Shown piece after piece: positions 33,601 to 41,870 of a DNA stretch of 64,000 nt. This DNA comes from Aequoribacter sp049615385. Its GTDB lineage: Bacteria > Pseudomonadota > Gammaproteobacteria > Pseudomonadales > Halieaceae. The stretch lies in NCBI RefSeq assembly GCF_049615385.1, contig NZ_JBMZFL010000003.1; one strand, 5' to 3'. The notes under the pieces were generated by a model. That model was not told the origin of the DNA, made no database searches, and was given only the letters and a program-made list of their open reading frames with translations. Within the stretch, counting starts at the first letter, position 1. Each line of letters begins with the position of its first letter. The translations under genes were made by a program, and so were the position numbers.

Positions 33601-34588
33601 GTCTGACTTGCCCGAGCTGCACGTCAGTCTTGACCAAGTCCGTGAGGGTGACCGGGTTTTAGGACGAGGTGAACTGCGCTTGTCTCAGAGTGACGAGGAC
33701 TACACGCTGATGGTGATGAACGGCGAGTGGCGTAAACTCCGGGCCGATCCTAAACAGCCGATTACCTTGATATGGCCCAAGCAAGGTGTGATGACTTCAC
33801 GCGTCTCGGGTGGTGTCCTGGTTGATAATTTAGGTGAGGTGTTTGAGGCGTTTGGTTATGAAAGCGTGTTAAAGACCCAGTCAGGCCGGGCTGATTTCGA
33901 TTTGGAGTGGCCAGGTGGTCCAGAGCAGTTCGGTTTTGCTGGTACCGACGGGCAGCTCAAAATTCGTCTGAAAGACGGCAAATTCTTGAAAGCGTCAGCG
34001 AGTGCTCAGGGCGCTTTGAAGGTGATCACGATATTGAATTTTGCTGATATTGTGAGTCGTTTGAGTTTGACTCAGCTGTTTGAGTCGGGGGTGCCGTTTG
34101 ATCAGCTTGCGATCGATGCCAGTGCCGACCTGGGTTTGATTAATATCGATAAGATGAACATGGAGGGTAGCGCGAGTCGTTTTCAGTTTTCTGGGCAGGC
34201 TAACTTACTGGATGAAAGTTTGGATGGTCGTTTGATTGCGACCTTGCCCGTGGCCAGCAATCTGCCGTGGTTGGCGGCACTGACTGGAGGGCTTCCCGCT
34301 GCCGGCGGTGTGTATGTCATTAGCAAAATTTTTGAGAAGCAGGTCGATAAATTTTCTAGTGCTGTTTATTCGGTGAAGGGTACGTGGCAAGAACCTGAAC
34401 TCGCCTTCGATAAGTTATTCGATACTAAGCTACCTAAGCCAAAAGCGGGCGCTGAGCAAGGTGGCTCGGAAGAGCCCGCTCATTTAGATGAGCCCGATGT
34501 CTCGGGAGGGCCCAGCGCAGCAGGGGATCAGCCGAGCGCTGACCAGACTGAACCGTCGGTATCAGAGCAGGGCGTGTCGCCGAATTAA
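30695..34588 (+). CDS. yhdP: AsmA-like envelope protein YhdP
   Basis: Very large inner-membrane-anchored periplasmic protein (1297 residues). One N-terminal transmembrane helix (about 15-35) is followed by a long repetitive beta-rich region of the DUF3971 type and a C-terminal AsmA-like domain (about 1090-1240, with ASAQGALKVITILNFADIVSRL and the INIDKMNMEGSASRFQFSG repeat). Such proteins form long grooves that carry phospholipids to the outer membrane. The last 50 residues are a low-complexity Pro/Ser/Glu/Gly tail of unknown role. It closes the mreBCD-maf unit, as in Pseudomonas where rng lies between. A small hairpin without a T-run (34596-34611) follows. Confidence 0.92.
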   Translation: MSSNTPHFYDCLSRLLWRIIVFSIVLLAVYVSFGRLLSNHVDRYREPIVDRINHAIPGRLEAERIALRWESFAPTLILNEVILYGDSGAIAGTRVEFEAAELSVDILASLRLWMPSVSSLAIKGLQVEYQVDLNSEAANNAPRSAQSLQFLTRVLEVLMDKTRRLDINAARLGVNRESKYYEALLDFDYWRDGSERQLKVTIGDSTGTDIQVLAQGLGNPLRPEEFNGSGFASLAMTQEPLEILSGSAPIAAQQSAGFALTAYLQAHANDWRLGGHWSFSGLNLRNPSADAQLSGELRVDTDFKHAAARLFNLKLETQSEPLILPNMRAHWRDGALLFNSESLDVQQLSRLLREVAKDSTLAKTLEELEPQGRVLQPRMLWHRGQNKLRAHLKLDGVSIEASDKRAGGAGITGDVWLRDNKAMFQLKTPVLELALPTVYPKPLEIANATAELYASWDADVLHLRADNIHGLAAVGDTHGKLALKLPFQQGGVAPEMELYLGVSEGNAAARNTVIPTTIPENLQRWLDTAIGDAVARDLGFFYRGSLLKEERDARSIGLIGRLQATELKFLPDWPALQIDSAVLIMDDEQTGVWLEQGGLPGVRASSVGAEVWLDLERQPHLSIDGSIRGQLGAALADLRESPLAIYVPQTSGSWDVQGEIAGRLTIDTPLVGVVRPEVNLSLNLHDVGLTPAPGLTLRNIHGDLAYSTEDGFSAETLTGSVWGQSLQARIATQVDEVQTTRIEFSSALHGPSLEAFMNLGIQGHLHGESTVDGILVLAPEQAALQLTSDLKGLQIDLPEPLAKPAAASLAMRFDLDLRDPALRGALRLGQAMTLDAQFATDQTGFAVGLGRSPLPLEAGLSSLTGAARQLDLDAWRSVLPESKEASQAHYLVQDLRIERLHFIQREFDSVVLMAERQASDWFIGWQTQWLSGELSSKTQDDHWRLHLMDVDLQAFAERWVDQAESSQGWSDLPELHVSLDQVREGDRVLGRGELRLSQSDEDYTLMVMNGEWRKLRADPKQPITLIWPKQGVMTSRVSGGVLVDNLGEVFEAFGYESVLKTQSGRADFDLEWPGGPEQFGFAGTDGQLKIRLKDGKFLKASASAQGALKVITILNFADIVSRLSLTQLFESGVPFDQLAIDASADLGLINIDKMNMEGSASRFQFSGQANLLDESLDGRLIATLPVASNLPWLAALTGGLPAAGGVYVISKIFEKQVDKFSSAVYSVKGTWQEPELAFDKLFDTKLPKPKAGAEQGGSEEPAHLDEPDVSGGPSAAGDQPSADQTEPSVSEQGVSPN

Positions 34589-34629
34589 GGTGTCCCGCAA
34601 GGACTCTTGCGTGGATGCTGCAGAGAGTT

Positions 34630-35142
34630 CTATGCGTCAAGTGCTGAGAAAATAGCTTTATACAATTTTCGATAGGAAGCCGGTGGCGCCCCTTTACTTC
34701 GCTCTTTTTGTGCCTGTTGCCACAAGCCGCGCAGCTGACTGCGCTCGGCTTGTTGGAATTCGCCGACAAATGCGTTAATCGCATTCATGCCATCAGCCAT
34801 GATTTCGTCTCGCCAACGCTCAGCCGTGTGATGTTTGTGAGCAGCTTCTTTATCCGTTTCGTGCTCACGATTTAGCGCTGCCACAATTGCGGTGGTATCG
34901 AGGCTTCTTAAGCGCTTGCCCAAGAATTGAATTTGTCGTTTGCGACCGCTATTCGCGGTAATTCGCCGCGCGAGTTCGATACCCTCTTGCAAGGTTTCGT
35001 CGTCGATGGGAATTTGATCAAGACGTTTTTGTGGCAGTTCAACCAGCACTCTTGCTAGGTCCGTAAGCTCGGCCAGTTGGCGTTTGACGGCGCTTTTACT
35101 GGGGGGCAGGTCATCCCAGTCATCCCACTCTTCATCTTGCAT
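34630..35142 (-). CDS. darP: Ribosome-associated protein DarP (YjgA, DUF615)
   Basis: A 170-residue acidic/helical protein that assists late 50S assembly in E. coli. Recognisable parts are the N-terminal DWDDLPPSKSAVKRQ, RRITANSGRKRQIQFLGKRLR in the middle and AERSQLRGLWQQAQKER near the end. Start ATG overlaps the end of mgtE by 11 bases. It is convergent with yhdP. In other gammaproteobacteria yjgA follows tldD/pmbA near this locus; these are absent here. Confidence 0.92.
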   Translation of the reverse strand: MQDEEWDDWDDLPPSKSAVKRQLAELTDLARVLVELPQKRLDQIPIDDETLQEGIELARRITANSGRKRQIQFLGKRLRSLDTTAIVAALNREHETDKEAAHKHHTAERWRDEIMADGMNAINAFVGEFQQAERSQLRGLWQQAQKERSKGAPPASYRKLYKAIFSALDA

Positions 35143-36490
35143 AAAATAGTGTCGCTAATCCTAGAAATGACAAAAAACCCACAACGTCAGTAACGGTCGT
35201 CAGAATAACGCCGCCGGCGAGCGCAGGATCGATACCAATGCGGTTTAAAAATAAAGGCAGTGTTGCCCCCGTCAGCGCGGCCGTGATTAGATTAATGATC
35301 AATGCGATGGCGATGACCAAGGATAAAGTCCAGTCGTTGAACCACAAAGAGGCTGCAACTCCAACGACTGCGGCCCAGAGAAAACCATTAATCACGCCGA
35401 CCGCTAATTCTCGATTGATCAGCCAGCCTTGGTTGCTGCGAGAAATCTGCCCCACCGCGATACCACGAACCAAAACCGTTAGGGTTTGAGTGCCGGCGAT
35501 GCCACCCATGGAGGCGACAATGGGCATAAGCACTGCCAGGGCGACGACCTTTTCGATCGTTTCTTGGAATAAATTAATCACACTCGCGGCGACAAAGGCC
35601 GTTAATAAATTAATGCCTAGCCACAAAGCTCGTCGCGGAGTGGTGCGAAGAATCGGTGCGAAGGTGTCTTGTTCTTCGTCTAGACCCGCCATCGACATAA
35701 ACGAATGGTCGGCGTCTTCACGGATGACGTCGACGACGTCGTCGATTGTGATGCGGCCCAAAAGTTTGCGGTTTTCATCGACCACCGGCGCCGATACCCA
35801 GTCGTTGCGCTCGAATAAACGAGCCACTTCAGTATCGGGCATGTTGGCGGGGATAGGATCGATGTCGGTAATCATCATTTCGCGAACCGATGCCGACGGA
35901 TCAGACACCAATAGGGTGCGCAAAGGCAGCAAACCGATGTATTGATCTTGGGTATTCACCACGATCAGACTGTCGGTCATAGACGGGATTTCGGAATGGC
36001 GCCGCAGGTAACGCAGGACCACATCCATTGTGACGCGCGCACGAATAGTAATAGCATCGGTGGTCATCAAACCACCGGCAGTATCCTCTGAATAGGTCAA
36101 GACCCGCTCTATACGCGCTCGATCTTGCTGGTCCATTGACGCCAACACTTCTCGGGTGACGGCGCCGGGTAACTGCTGCAGAATATCGGCGATGTCATCG
36201 TCCGCCATTCCCTCGGTCATCACCGCAACCTCGGCGGCATCCATCTCGGCGAGGAATAAACTCTGCAGTTCCTCGCTGAGTTCGCCGATGACCTCCCCTT
36301 CAATCTCGGTGTCGACGAGTTGCCACAGGATGTGTCGAAGTTTCGGTGTCGACGATTCGATCAGGTGGGCAACATCTGCGGGCGGCATGTCATTGAGCAT
36401 GCTACTCACGTCGGCAATGCGCGCACTGTCGCGCGAGTTCAGTAACGACTCGAGCTTATCGTGGGCAATGGAGGTGAGTTTTGAGCTCAT
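35132..36490 (-). CDS. mgtE: Magnesium transporter MgtE
   Basis: Homodimeric magnesium channel of 452 residues. Order: cytoplasmic N domain (about 1-130, with ELSEELQSLFLAEMD), two CBS domains (about 135-255, with TAGGLMTTDAI and RITIDDVVDVIREDA), a plug helix, then five transmembrane helices (about 280-450). MASMGGIAGTQTLTVLVRG and the AGGVILTTVTDVVGFL motif, whose aspartate lines the pore, are intact. The N and CBS domains sense cytoplasmic magnesium. No M-box leader is visible in the 83 bases upstream. Its end overlaps darP. Confidence 0.95.
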   Translation of the reverse strand: MSSKLTSIAHDKLESLLNSRDSARIADVSSMLNDMPPADVAHLIESSTPKLRHILWQLVDTEIEGEVIGELSEELQSLFLAEMDAAEVAVMTEGMADDDIADILQQLPGAVTREVLASMDQQDRARIERVLTYSEDTAGGLMTTDAITIRARVTMDVVLRYLRRHSEIPSMTDSLIVVNTQDQYIGLLPLRTLLVSDPSASVREMMITDIDPIPANMPDTEVARLFERNDWVSAPVVDENRKLLGRITIDDVVDVIREDADHSFMSMAGLDEEQDTFAPILRTTPRRALWLGINLLTAFVAASVINLFQETIEKVVALAVLMPIVASMGGIAGTQTLTVLVRGIAVGQISRSNQGWLINRELAVGVINGFLWAAVVGVAASLWFNDWTLSLVIAIALIINLITAALTGATLPLFLNRIGIDPALAGGVILTTVTDVVGFLSFLGLATLFYAR

Positions 36491-36573
36491 GTTTGGCGTT
36501 CCTATCTACTGCGGACTAGGATACCAGATTTAGCAAAACCTCACTGAGGAAATTGTAGCGCGAGCAGAGGGAA

Positions 36574-36846
36574 TTACTCGCCTTCATCAAAGCGGTTGTT
36601 AATGAGTGTTTTGAGGGCTTCCCACGCTTCTGCTTCATCTTTCCCGTCGATGCGGACATGCAAAACGGTGCCTTTAGCCGCGGCGAGCATCATAACGGCC
36701 ATGATGCTTTTGCCATCCACCAAGCTCTTGGGGTCTTTACCCACTCGACAGGTCGAACCGAAATGTCCCGTGCACGCAATGAACTTCGCTGCCGCTCGCG
36801 CGTGTAAGCCCAATTTATTAATGATTTCAATTTGTGCTTCGATCAT
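36574..36846 (-). CDS. ptsO: Nitrogen-PTS phosphocarrier NPr
   Basis: HPr-like protein of 90 residues in the regulatory nitrogen phosphotransferase system. It has the phospho-accepting histidine (His15) in NKLGLHARAAAKF and the DGKSIMAVMMLAA region around the regulatory serine. It passes phosphate to EIIA-Ntr (PtsN), encoded two genes upstream. It closes the rpoN-hpf-ptsN-rapZ-ptsO cluster, 9 bases after rapZ. Confidence 0.96.
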   Translation of the reverse strand: MIEAQIEIINKLGLHARAAAKFIACTGHFGSTCRVGKDPKSLVDGKSIMAVMMLAAAKGTVLHVRIDGKDEAEAWEALKTLINNRFDEGE

Positions 36847-36855
36847 CGCTAGGCC

Positions 36856-37731
36856 CTATTCCTCGCGCGATAGTAATTCGCGGTGACGTACGTGAATATT
36901 CGACAGGCTGGCGCTGAAGTATTGGAAGAGTTGCTGCGCCATATACACCGAACGGTGTTGGCCACCGGTGCATCCGATAGCCACCGTGACATAGCTCCGA
37001 TTGCTCTCACTATAAGACGGTAGCCAGCGCTCGACGAAGGAACAGATGTCATCGAATAGATATTGTGTTGGTTCCTGCTGGCTTAAAAAATCGACAACGC
37101 CTTGGTCGGTACCGTTAAGAAGACGTAGTTCTTTAATCCAGTGCGGATTGGGTAGCATTCGGACATCAAAGACCAAATCGGCGTCCGAGGGGATACCTTT
37201 TTTAAAACCAAACGATTGGAACAGTATGGATAACTCGCCTTTTTTTGCCCCTAAGAGTCGTTGTCGAATGGTGTCACGCAATTCGTAAATGGTCATTTCG
37301 CTGGTGTCCACCACAATAGACGCAGCCTCGAGCACAGGTTCTAGCAGTTCACGCTCTTGAGCAATGGCGTCTGATAAGGTGGTGTGCTGATTGGTGAGCG
37401 GATGGCGGCGTCGAGTCTCGCTGTAGCGGGTAATCAGTATGGGGTCGAGGGCATCTAAATATAAAACACTACCCTGCGTGCGCTCGGGGATGGCGGCTAA
37501 AATATTGCTAAGGTCCCCCACTTTCGTCCAGGCGTTACGCGAGTCAATGCATACCGCGACACCTTTGAAGTGAGCGAAGTGATCGCCTTCGATTTCCTGT
37601 AGAAGCTGCTCTAACAGCCCCAAAGGTAAGTTATCAATGCAGTAAAACCCCTCGTCTTCGAGCAGATGTAGTGCGGTACTTTTGCCCGAGCCTGAGCGAC
37701 CGCTAATAATCACTAAAGGGCAGTTGTTCAC
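36856..37731 (-). CDS. rapZ: RNase adapter / nucleotide-binding protein RapZ
   Basis: P-loop protein of 291 residues; in E. coli it binds glucosamine-6-phosphate and guides RNase E to the GlmZ small RNA. Walker A SGRSGSGKSTAL, FYCIDNLPLGLL, VVDTSEM, the SFGFKKGIPSDADLVFDVR motif and the C-terminal CTGGQHRSVY loop are all present. I place the start at GTG 37731, overlapping the ptsN stop (GTGA); a GTG five codons earlier is also in frame. GlmZ/GlmY are not visible in this window. Confidence 0.94.
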   Translation of the reverse strand: MNNCPLVIISGRSGSGKSTALHLLEDEGFYCIDNLPLGLLEQLLQEIEGDHFAHFKGVAVCIDSRNAWTKVGDLSNILAAIPERTQGSVLYLDALDPILITRYSETRRRHPLTNQHTTLSDAIAQERELLEPVLEAASIVVDTSEMTIYELRDTIRQRLLGAKKGELSILFQSFGFKKGIPSDADLVFDVRMLPNPHWIKELRLLNGTDQGVVDFLSQQEPTQYLFDDICSFVERWLPSYSESNRSYVTVAIGCTGGQHRSVYMAQQLFQYFSASLSNIHVRHRELLSREE

Positions 37732-38195
37732 GTGTTTGCTTCCCACGTTTCAAGGGTTTTGAGTAGTGCTTCGACCGTGCGAGCCGCTCTAATATCACGG
37801 CAGAAATTGGGGTTTTGGAACAGCCCAGCCAGGGTTGCCAGCGTCGTCAAGTGCTCTTGTTCCTCGTTCTCGGGGACTAACAAGGCGAAGACTAAGTCGA
37901 CATTTTGATCATCGGGTGCATCGAACTCGATGCCTTGGCTTAGGGTGAAGAATACACCAATGATCTCAGGTGCACCCTCTAGGCGCGCATGAGGAATAGC
38001 GATGCCCTGTCCTAATCCGGTACTACCGAGTTTTTCCCGGGCGAGTAGGCGATTGAATGTTGATCGCGCGGTAATCTCGGGGTAATCGTGCTGAATTCGC
38101 TCAGCGATTTCTTCAAACAAGCGTTTTTTGCTGGACACCTCAAGTTGGGTGTCCAGTCGATGAGTGGATAATAAACGGGTGAGTATGCCAGACAT
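37728..38195 (-). CDS. ptsN: Nitrogen-PTS enzyme IIA (PtsN)
   Basis: Phosphorylatable regulator of 155 residues (PTS EIIA-Ntr) controlling potassium transport and nitrogen responses. The phosphate acceptor is His69 in GIAIPHARLEGA, and the family's FFTLSQGIEFDAPDDQNVDLVFALLVP follows. The ATG at 38195 gives the normal length; the frame runs further into hpf without homology. It starts 7 bases after hpf and overlaps rapZ. Confidence 0.96.
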   Translation of the reverse strand: MSGILTRLLSTHRLDTQLEVSSKKRLFEEIAERIQHDYPEITARSTFNRLLAREKLGSTGLGQGIAIPHARLEGAPEIIGVFFTLSQGIEFDAPDDQNVDLVFALLVPENEEQEHLTTLATLAGLFQNPNFCRDIRAARTVEALLKTLETWEANT

Positions 38196-38202
38196 TGGCT
38201 GA

Positions 38203-38490
38203 TCAGTGCCCCCTGGCTTTCTGCTTGTGCTTAATGACTTGCCGATCGAGCTTGTCGGCCAATAAGTCGATAGCAGCATACATATCTTCCGCCTCTGAGG
38301 CGGCGAACAAATCAGCACCCGCTACGTGAATCGAGGCTTCGGCTTTTTGTGCTGCTTTCTCGACGATCAGGGTGACGTCGGCCTTGGTGATGTGATCACT
38401 GTGGCGCTCTAGGCGCTCAAACTTATTGGCGACATAGTTGCGAAGCGCATCGGTAACGTCAACGTGATGTCCGCTTACAGTCAATTGCAT
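38203..38490 (-). CDS. hpf: Ribosome hibernation promoting factor (short form)
   Basis: A 95-residue protein of the short HPF type that binds the 30S decoding site in stationary phase and helps form inactive 100S dimers. Opening MQLTVSGHHVDVTDALRNYV, then KFERLERHSDHITKADVTL and DMYAAIDLLADKLDRQVIKHKQK match the family. The ATG has AAGGAGTAG upstream as ribosome binding site. It lies 54 bases after rpoN in the conserved nitrogen-PTS cluster. Confidence 0.96.
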   Translation of the reverse strand: MQLTVSGHHVDVTDALRNYVANKFERLERHSDHITKADVTLIVEKAAQKAEASIHVAGADLFAASEAEDMYAAIDLLADKLDRQVIKHKQKARGH

Positions 38491-38544
38491 AAACTACTCC
38501 TTATTCAAATAGCAAGAGGAACGAGCCCTCAATTTCATACTACC

Positions 38545-40020
38545 TCAAACAAGGCGTTTGCGCTCGTTTGACGGTGGGATGTGCAAAATATCTCTGTATT
38601 TGGCGACGGTTCTTCGAGCAACAGTAATACCTTCTGATTCTAACAGCGTAACGATTTTTGAGTCGCTCAGGGGCTTTTTGGGACTTTCCTCTGAGACCAG
38701 GCGCTTTATGATCGCTTGGATCGTGGTCGAGGAATGCTCGCTGCCATCGTCATTACGTACGTGGCTCGAGAAAAAATACTTTAGCTCAAACACGCCGCGC
38801 GGTGTGTGCATGTACTTGTTGGTGGTTGCGCGTGAGATTGTCGATTCATGCATTTCCACCTGCTCTGCGATTTCGCTCAAGATGAGCGGGCGCATTGCAA
38901 TTTCGCCTTCCTCTAGAAAGCCTCGTTGGTGTTCGACAATTTTCGTTGCCACTTTCATCAGGGTTTCATTGCGACTGAGCAGGCTCTTCAAAAACCAACG
39001 GGCTTCTTGCAAATTGTCGCGCAGGTAGTTGTTTTGGTCACTGTTGTCTGCGCGCTGAATCATGCTGGCATACGTGTCATTAATTCGCAGCTTTGGTGCA
39101 ATATCGGGATTGAGCTCAACCACCCATCGGTCTTGCTTTTTGCTCACGAATACGTCGGGTATTGCGTACTCAGTCGATGCCGAATGATAGGTGTGGCCAG
39201 GATTGGGGTCGAGCGTTTGTATCAGACCGATCGCGGCTTTTAAGTCATCTTCTGTCAGGCGAGCTCGGCGCATGATTTGCTTGAAATCACCGGCGCCGAA
39301 CTGGGCCATGTAACGGGTCAGGAGTAGATTCGCGGTATCACGATTCGGGGTGTCAGCCGGCAGTTGTCGAAGCTGCAGTTGCAGGCATTCCTGCAGGTCT
39401 TTCGCAAAAACCCCGGTGGGCTCAAACTGCTGTAAACCGTGCAATACCGCAGCGACTTCATCGAAGTCGATATCACCTTCTTCGGCAACGACCTCGTAAA
39501 TTTCTTCCAGGTCGGCCGTCAAGCGTCCGTTATCGTCCGTGTAGTCGATAATTGTGATCGCAATCATGCGATCAATGTCTGACAAGTGCGTTAAGTTTAA
39601 TTGCCACAAAAGGTGTTCTTGCAGGGTCGTCTCAGCCGCACCTTGTTGTGCGTAATCGAACTCCAGATCGTCGTCATTGGTCGCTGGTGGTGGGCTCGAT
39701 GAAGAGGGCAGTAGATCATCCCATTGAGTGTCTACCGGGAGCTCATCGGGAATGGATTGATCCCAATCTTCCTTACCGCTGGGCGTTTCTGCAGCCGCAT
39801 CTTCAAGGCTGTCCATTGGGCCTTCACGGCTTCGAGCATCAAGTATCTGTGCATCGTCCGCGAACTCTTCTTCGAGTTCTAGCAGGGGATTGGACTCGAT
39901 TGCTTGTTGAATTTCGAGTTGTAAATCGAGGGTGGAGAGCTGTAATAGCTTGATGGCCTGCTGCAGCTGCGGGGTCATGGTTAACTGTTGACCGAGTTTT
40001 AGCTGTAACGACTGCTTCAT
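38545..40020 (-). CDS. rpoN: RNA polymerase sigma-54 factor
   Basis: Alternative sigma factor of 491 residues that needs AAA+ activators. Region I is glutamine-rich and leucine-rich (GQQLTMTPQLQQAIKLLQLS), region II is acidic (about 50-120, many Asp/Glu), and region III has the core-binding part, the helix-turn-helix and the RpoN box ARRTVAKYR near residue 470. No sigma-54 activator gene or clear -24/-12 promoter was recognised in the window. Sits between lptB and hpf as in E. coli. Confidence 0.97.
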   Translation of the reverse strand: MKQSLQLKLGQQLTMTPQLQQAIKLLQLSTLDLQLEIQQAIESNPLLELEEEFADDAQILDARSREGPMDSLEDAAAETPSGKEDWDQSIPDELPVDTQWDDLLPSSSSPPPATNDDDLEFDYAQQGAAETTLQEHLLWQLNLTHLSDIDRMIAITIIDYTDDNGRLTADLEEIYEVVAEEGDIDFDEVAAVLHGLQQFEPTGVFAKDLQECLQLQLRQLPADTPNRDTANLLLTRYMAQFGAGDFKQIMRRARLTEDDLKAAIGLIQTLDPNPGHTYHSASTEYAIPDVFVSKKQDRWVVELNPDIAPKLRINDTYASMIQRADNSDQNNYLRDNLQEARWFLKSLLSRNETLMKVATKIVEHQRGFLEEGEIAMRPLILSEIAEQVEMHESTISRATTNKYMHTPRGVFELKYFFSSHVRNDDGSEHSSTTIQAIIKRLVSEESPKKPLSDSKIVTLLESEGITVARRTVAKYRDILHIPPSNERKRLV

Positions 40021-40112
40021 GCCAAAAATCCACTGAGGTAGAAGACGAGTGTAGCCTTATGCGCACCTTAACGACAAGTGTTGGCGCGGTTTTTGCTGTG
40101 ATTTATTGCTGG

Positions 40113-40838
40113 CTATAAAGTGAAGTGCTCACCGAGATAGATATCGCGAACGCGTTGGTTGGATAAGATGGCGTCGGCACCACCTTCGGCGATGATGTGA
40201 CCTTCGCCAACGATGTACGCTGAACTGCAAAGATCTAGCGTTTCGCGCACGTTATGATCCGTGATGAGCACACCAATATTACGTTCGGCTACGCTGCGCA
40301 CGATATCTTTAATGTCGTTGACTGAAATAGGGTCAACACCCGCAAAAGGCTCGTCAAGCAGAATGAATTTTGGCTCCAGCGCTAAGGCCCTAGCGATTTC
40401 GACGCGCCGGCGTTCGCCGCCCGACAGCGCTTGCCCTAGGGTATCTTGCACTGCGTGTAAACGGAATTCATCGATCAACTGGTCGCACAAGAATGCTTTG
40501 GCTTTATGGCCCAATTCTTTGCGTGTTTCCAGTATTGCCAAAATATTGTCTCGCACGCTCAAGCGTCTGAATACCGATGCTTCTTGGGGTAAGTAGCCGA
40601 GGCCCACCTGCGCGCGCTGGTGTAGCGCGAGTTTGGTAAGGTCGTGATCATCGATGCTGATAGAGCCCGCATCGGCAGGTACAATGCCGACAATCATGTA
40701 AAAGCAGGTTGTCTTTCCGGCCCCGTTAGGACCCAAAAGGCCTACGATTTCGCCGCTGTTCACCTGCAGAGAAACATCCTTGACGACGCTTCGTCCTTTA
40801 TACGCTTTGGCCAGATGTTGCGCTCTTAATAGGGCCAT
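40113..40838 (-). CDS. lptB: LPS export ABC transporter ATPase LptB
   Basis: Cytoplasmic ATPase (241 residues) of the LptB2FG complex that pulls lipopolysaccharide from the inner membrane. Walker A is GPNGAGKTTC, the signature LSGGERRRVEIARAL, Walker B FILLDEPFAGVDP and the switch histidine ITDHNVRETL. The ATG overlaps the lptA stop by one base. LptF and LptG are not in the window and would be elsewhere, as usual. Confidence 0.98.
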   Translation of the reverse strand: MALLRAQHLAKAYKGRSVVKDVSLQVNSGEIVGLLGPNGAGKTTCFYMIVGIVPADAGSISIDDHDLTKLALHQRAQVGLGYLPQEASVFRRLSVRDNILAILETRKELGHKAKAFLCDQLIDEFRLHAVQDTLGQALSGGERRRVEIARALALEPKFILLDEPFAGVDPISVNDIKDIVRSVAERNIGVLITDHNVRETLDLCSSAYIVGEGHIIAEGGADAILSNQRVRDIYLGEHFTL

Positions 40839-41338
40839 TAGGGTGTGCTACCTGAGGGTGGAATGACAACTTCAACGCGGCTCTTGGGTTGGTTGGCATC
40901 TTGACCCGCTTGGACGCGCTTTTCGTCTATAAAATATTCGATAAGAGGCCCGCTAATGACGGATTCGCCGCGCTGAATGCGAGCATCTTGTTCGAGAATG
41001 ACCTTGCGCGCGTCCTGCTCGTAGCGAATTGTCTGAGCCTTCGCGTCAATAGCAGGCTCTGCGCCTGCCATAGGCTGCACAAACGTCGCCGGTGAGCCTG
41101 TCGCGATGATTTTGATTTCTTCCGGGTTTGCTTGATCAATTTCGAGGGAGCTGGCAGTGATCGTAATGGTGCCCTGCACGAGAACGACGTTGCCCAAATA
41201 GCGTGTAATGCCCTCGAGCTCAGATCGTGTCGCTTCGTCGGCGCTGATACGAATGGGATCCTGTGCTGATTGCGCTAAACCCCATGGGCTGAGCACGATG
41301 AGCAGGAGACCCAGGAAGTTACGGTTCGAGCGGAGCAT
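40838..41338 (-). CDS. lptA: LPS transport periplasmic protein LptA
   Basis: Periplasmic bridge protein of 166 residues. N-terminal signal peptide (about 1-23, ending GLAQSAQ) followed by an OstA-like beta-jellyroll domain; the patterns EGITRYLGNVVLVQGTITI and KAQTIRYEQDARKVILEQDARI fit LptA. Start ATG overlaps the lptC end by 20 bases, and the stop overlaps lptB by one, so lptC-lptA-lptB are tightly coupled. Confidence 0.93.
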   Translation of the reverse strand: MLRSNRNFLGLLLIVLSPWGLAQSAQDPIRISADEATRSELEGITRYLGNVVLVQGTITITASSLEIDQANPEEIKIIATGSPATFVQPMAGAEPAIDAKAQTIRYEQDARKVILEQDARIQRGESVISGPLIEYFIDEKRVQAGQDANQPKSRVEVVIPPSGSTP

Positions 41339-41870
41339 AAACAGAAGTCACCTTGTGCATAAAGTGGAAGGACTGTTGTTTTAGGTCAGCAGTCAGGCCC
41401 TCTGATTGGGTTGTGGCGCCATGGTGAGCCAGTGTAACAAGTGCGTCGGTGGACGCAATGTCTTTTACCAAGTCGAGTCGGAGTCGATCGGTGGTCAGTT
41501 GAATGTCGTTCGAGTCGTGATTGAGAACAACCTGGCCCTGCAATTCAACGGTTTGATTATCTTCGTAAACGGTGCCTTGCATGGCACTCGCTGACCAGCT
41601 CTCACTGATCGTTAATGTTCTGGATATGCTGGCTTTGGTGAGTTCTCCTCGCGCGACCCCCGTGAAGTAGCGAATTTCTTCTGCTCCGACACTGTCTTTG
41701 GCCTGTCCGTTCGTGTCAAAGCGCACGGTCTCGCTGTTTTTGAGATAGGTTTGCAGCACATCGCGCGGGCGTTCTGACGGGGCATCACGCATGTCAATGT
41801 CGTCGTAGAATTGCCAAGCTATTGCAGCGGCGACGCAGAGAGCAATGGTTTGTATGCGCTTGCTAGCCAC
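41319..41870 (-). CDS. lptC: LPS export protein LptC
   Basis: Bitopic inner-membrane protein (183 residues) that hands LPS from LptB2FG to LptA. An N-terminal transmembrane helix (about 6-20, IQTIALCVAAAIAW) is followed by a periplasmic jellyroll with YFTGVARGELTKA and EDNQTVELQGQVVLNHD. I place the start at GTG 41870, sharing one base with the kdsC stop (TAGTG); the frame is open ten codons further to a GTG inside kdsC. No ATG is available, so translation probably depends on coupling with kdsC. Confidence 0.87.
   Translation of the reverse strand: MASKRIQTIALCVAAAIAWQFYDDIDMRDAPSERPRDVLQTYLKNSETVRFDTNGQAKDSVGAEEIRYFTGVARGELTKASISRTLTISESWSASAMQGTVYEDNQTVELQGQVVLNHDSNDIQLTTDRLRLDLVKDIASTDALVTLAHHGATTQSEGLTADLKQQSFHFMHKVTSVYAPLEP

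Noticed and set aside
34596..34611. Inverted repeat CGCAAG/CTTGCG after yhdP as terminator
   Set aside because: Only six base pairs and no T-run on either strand.
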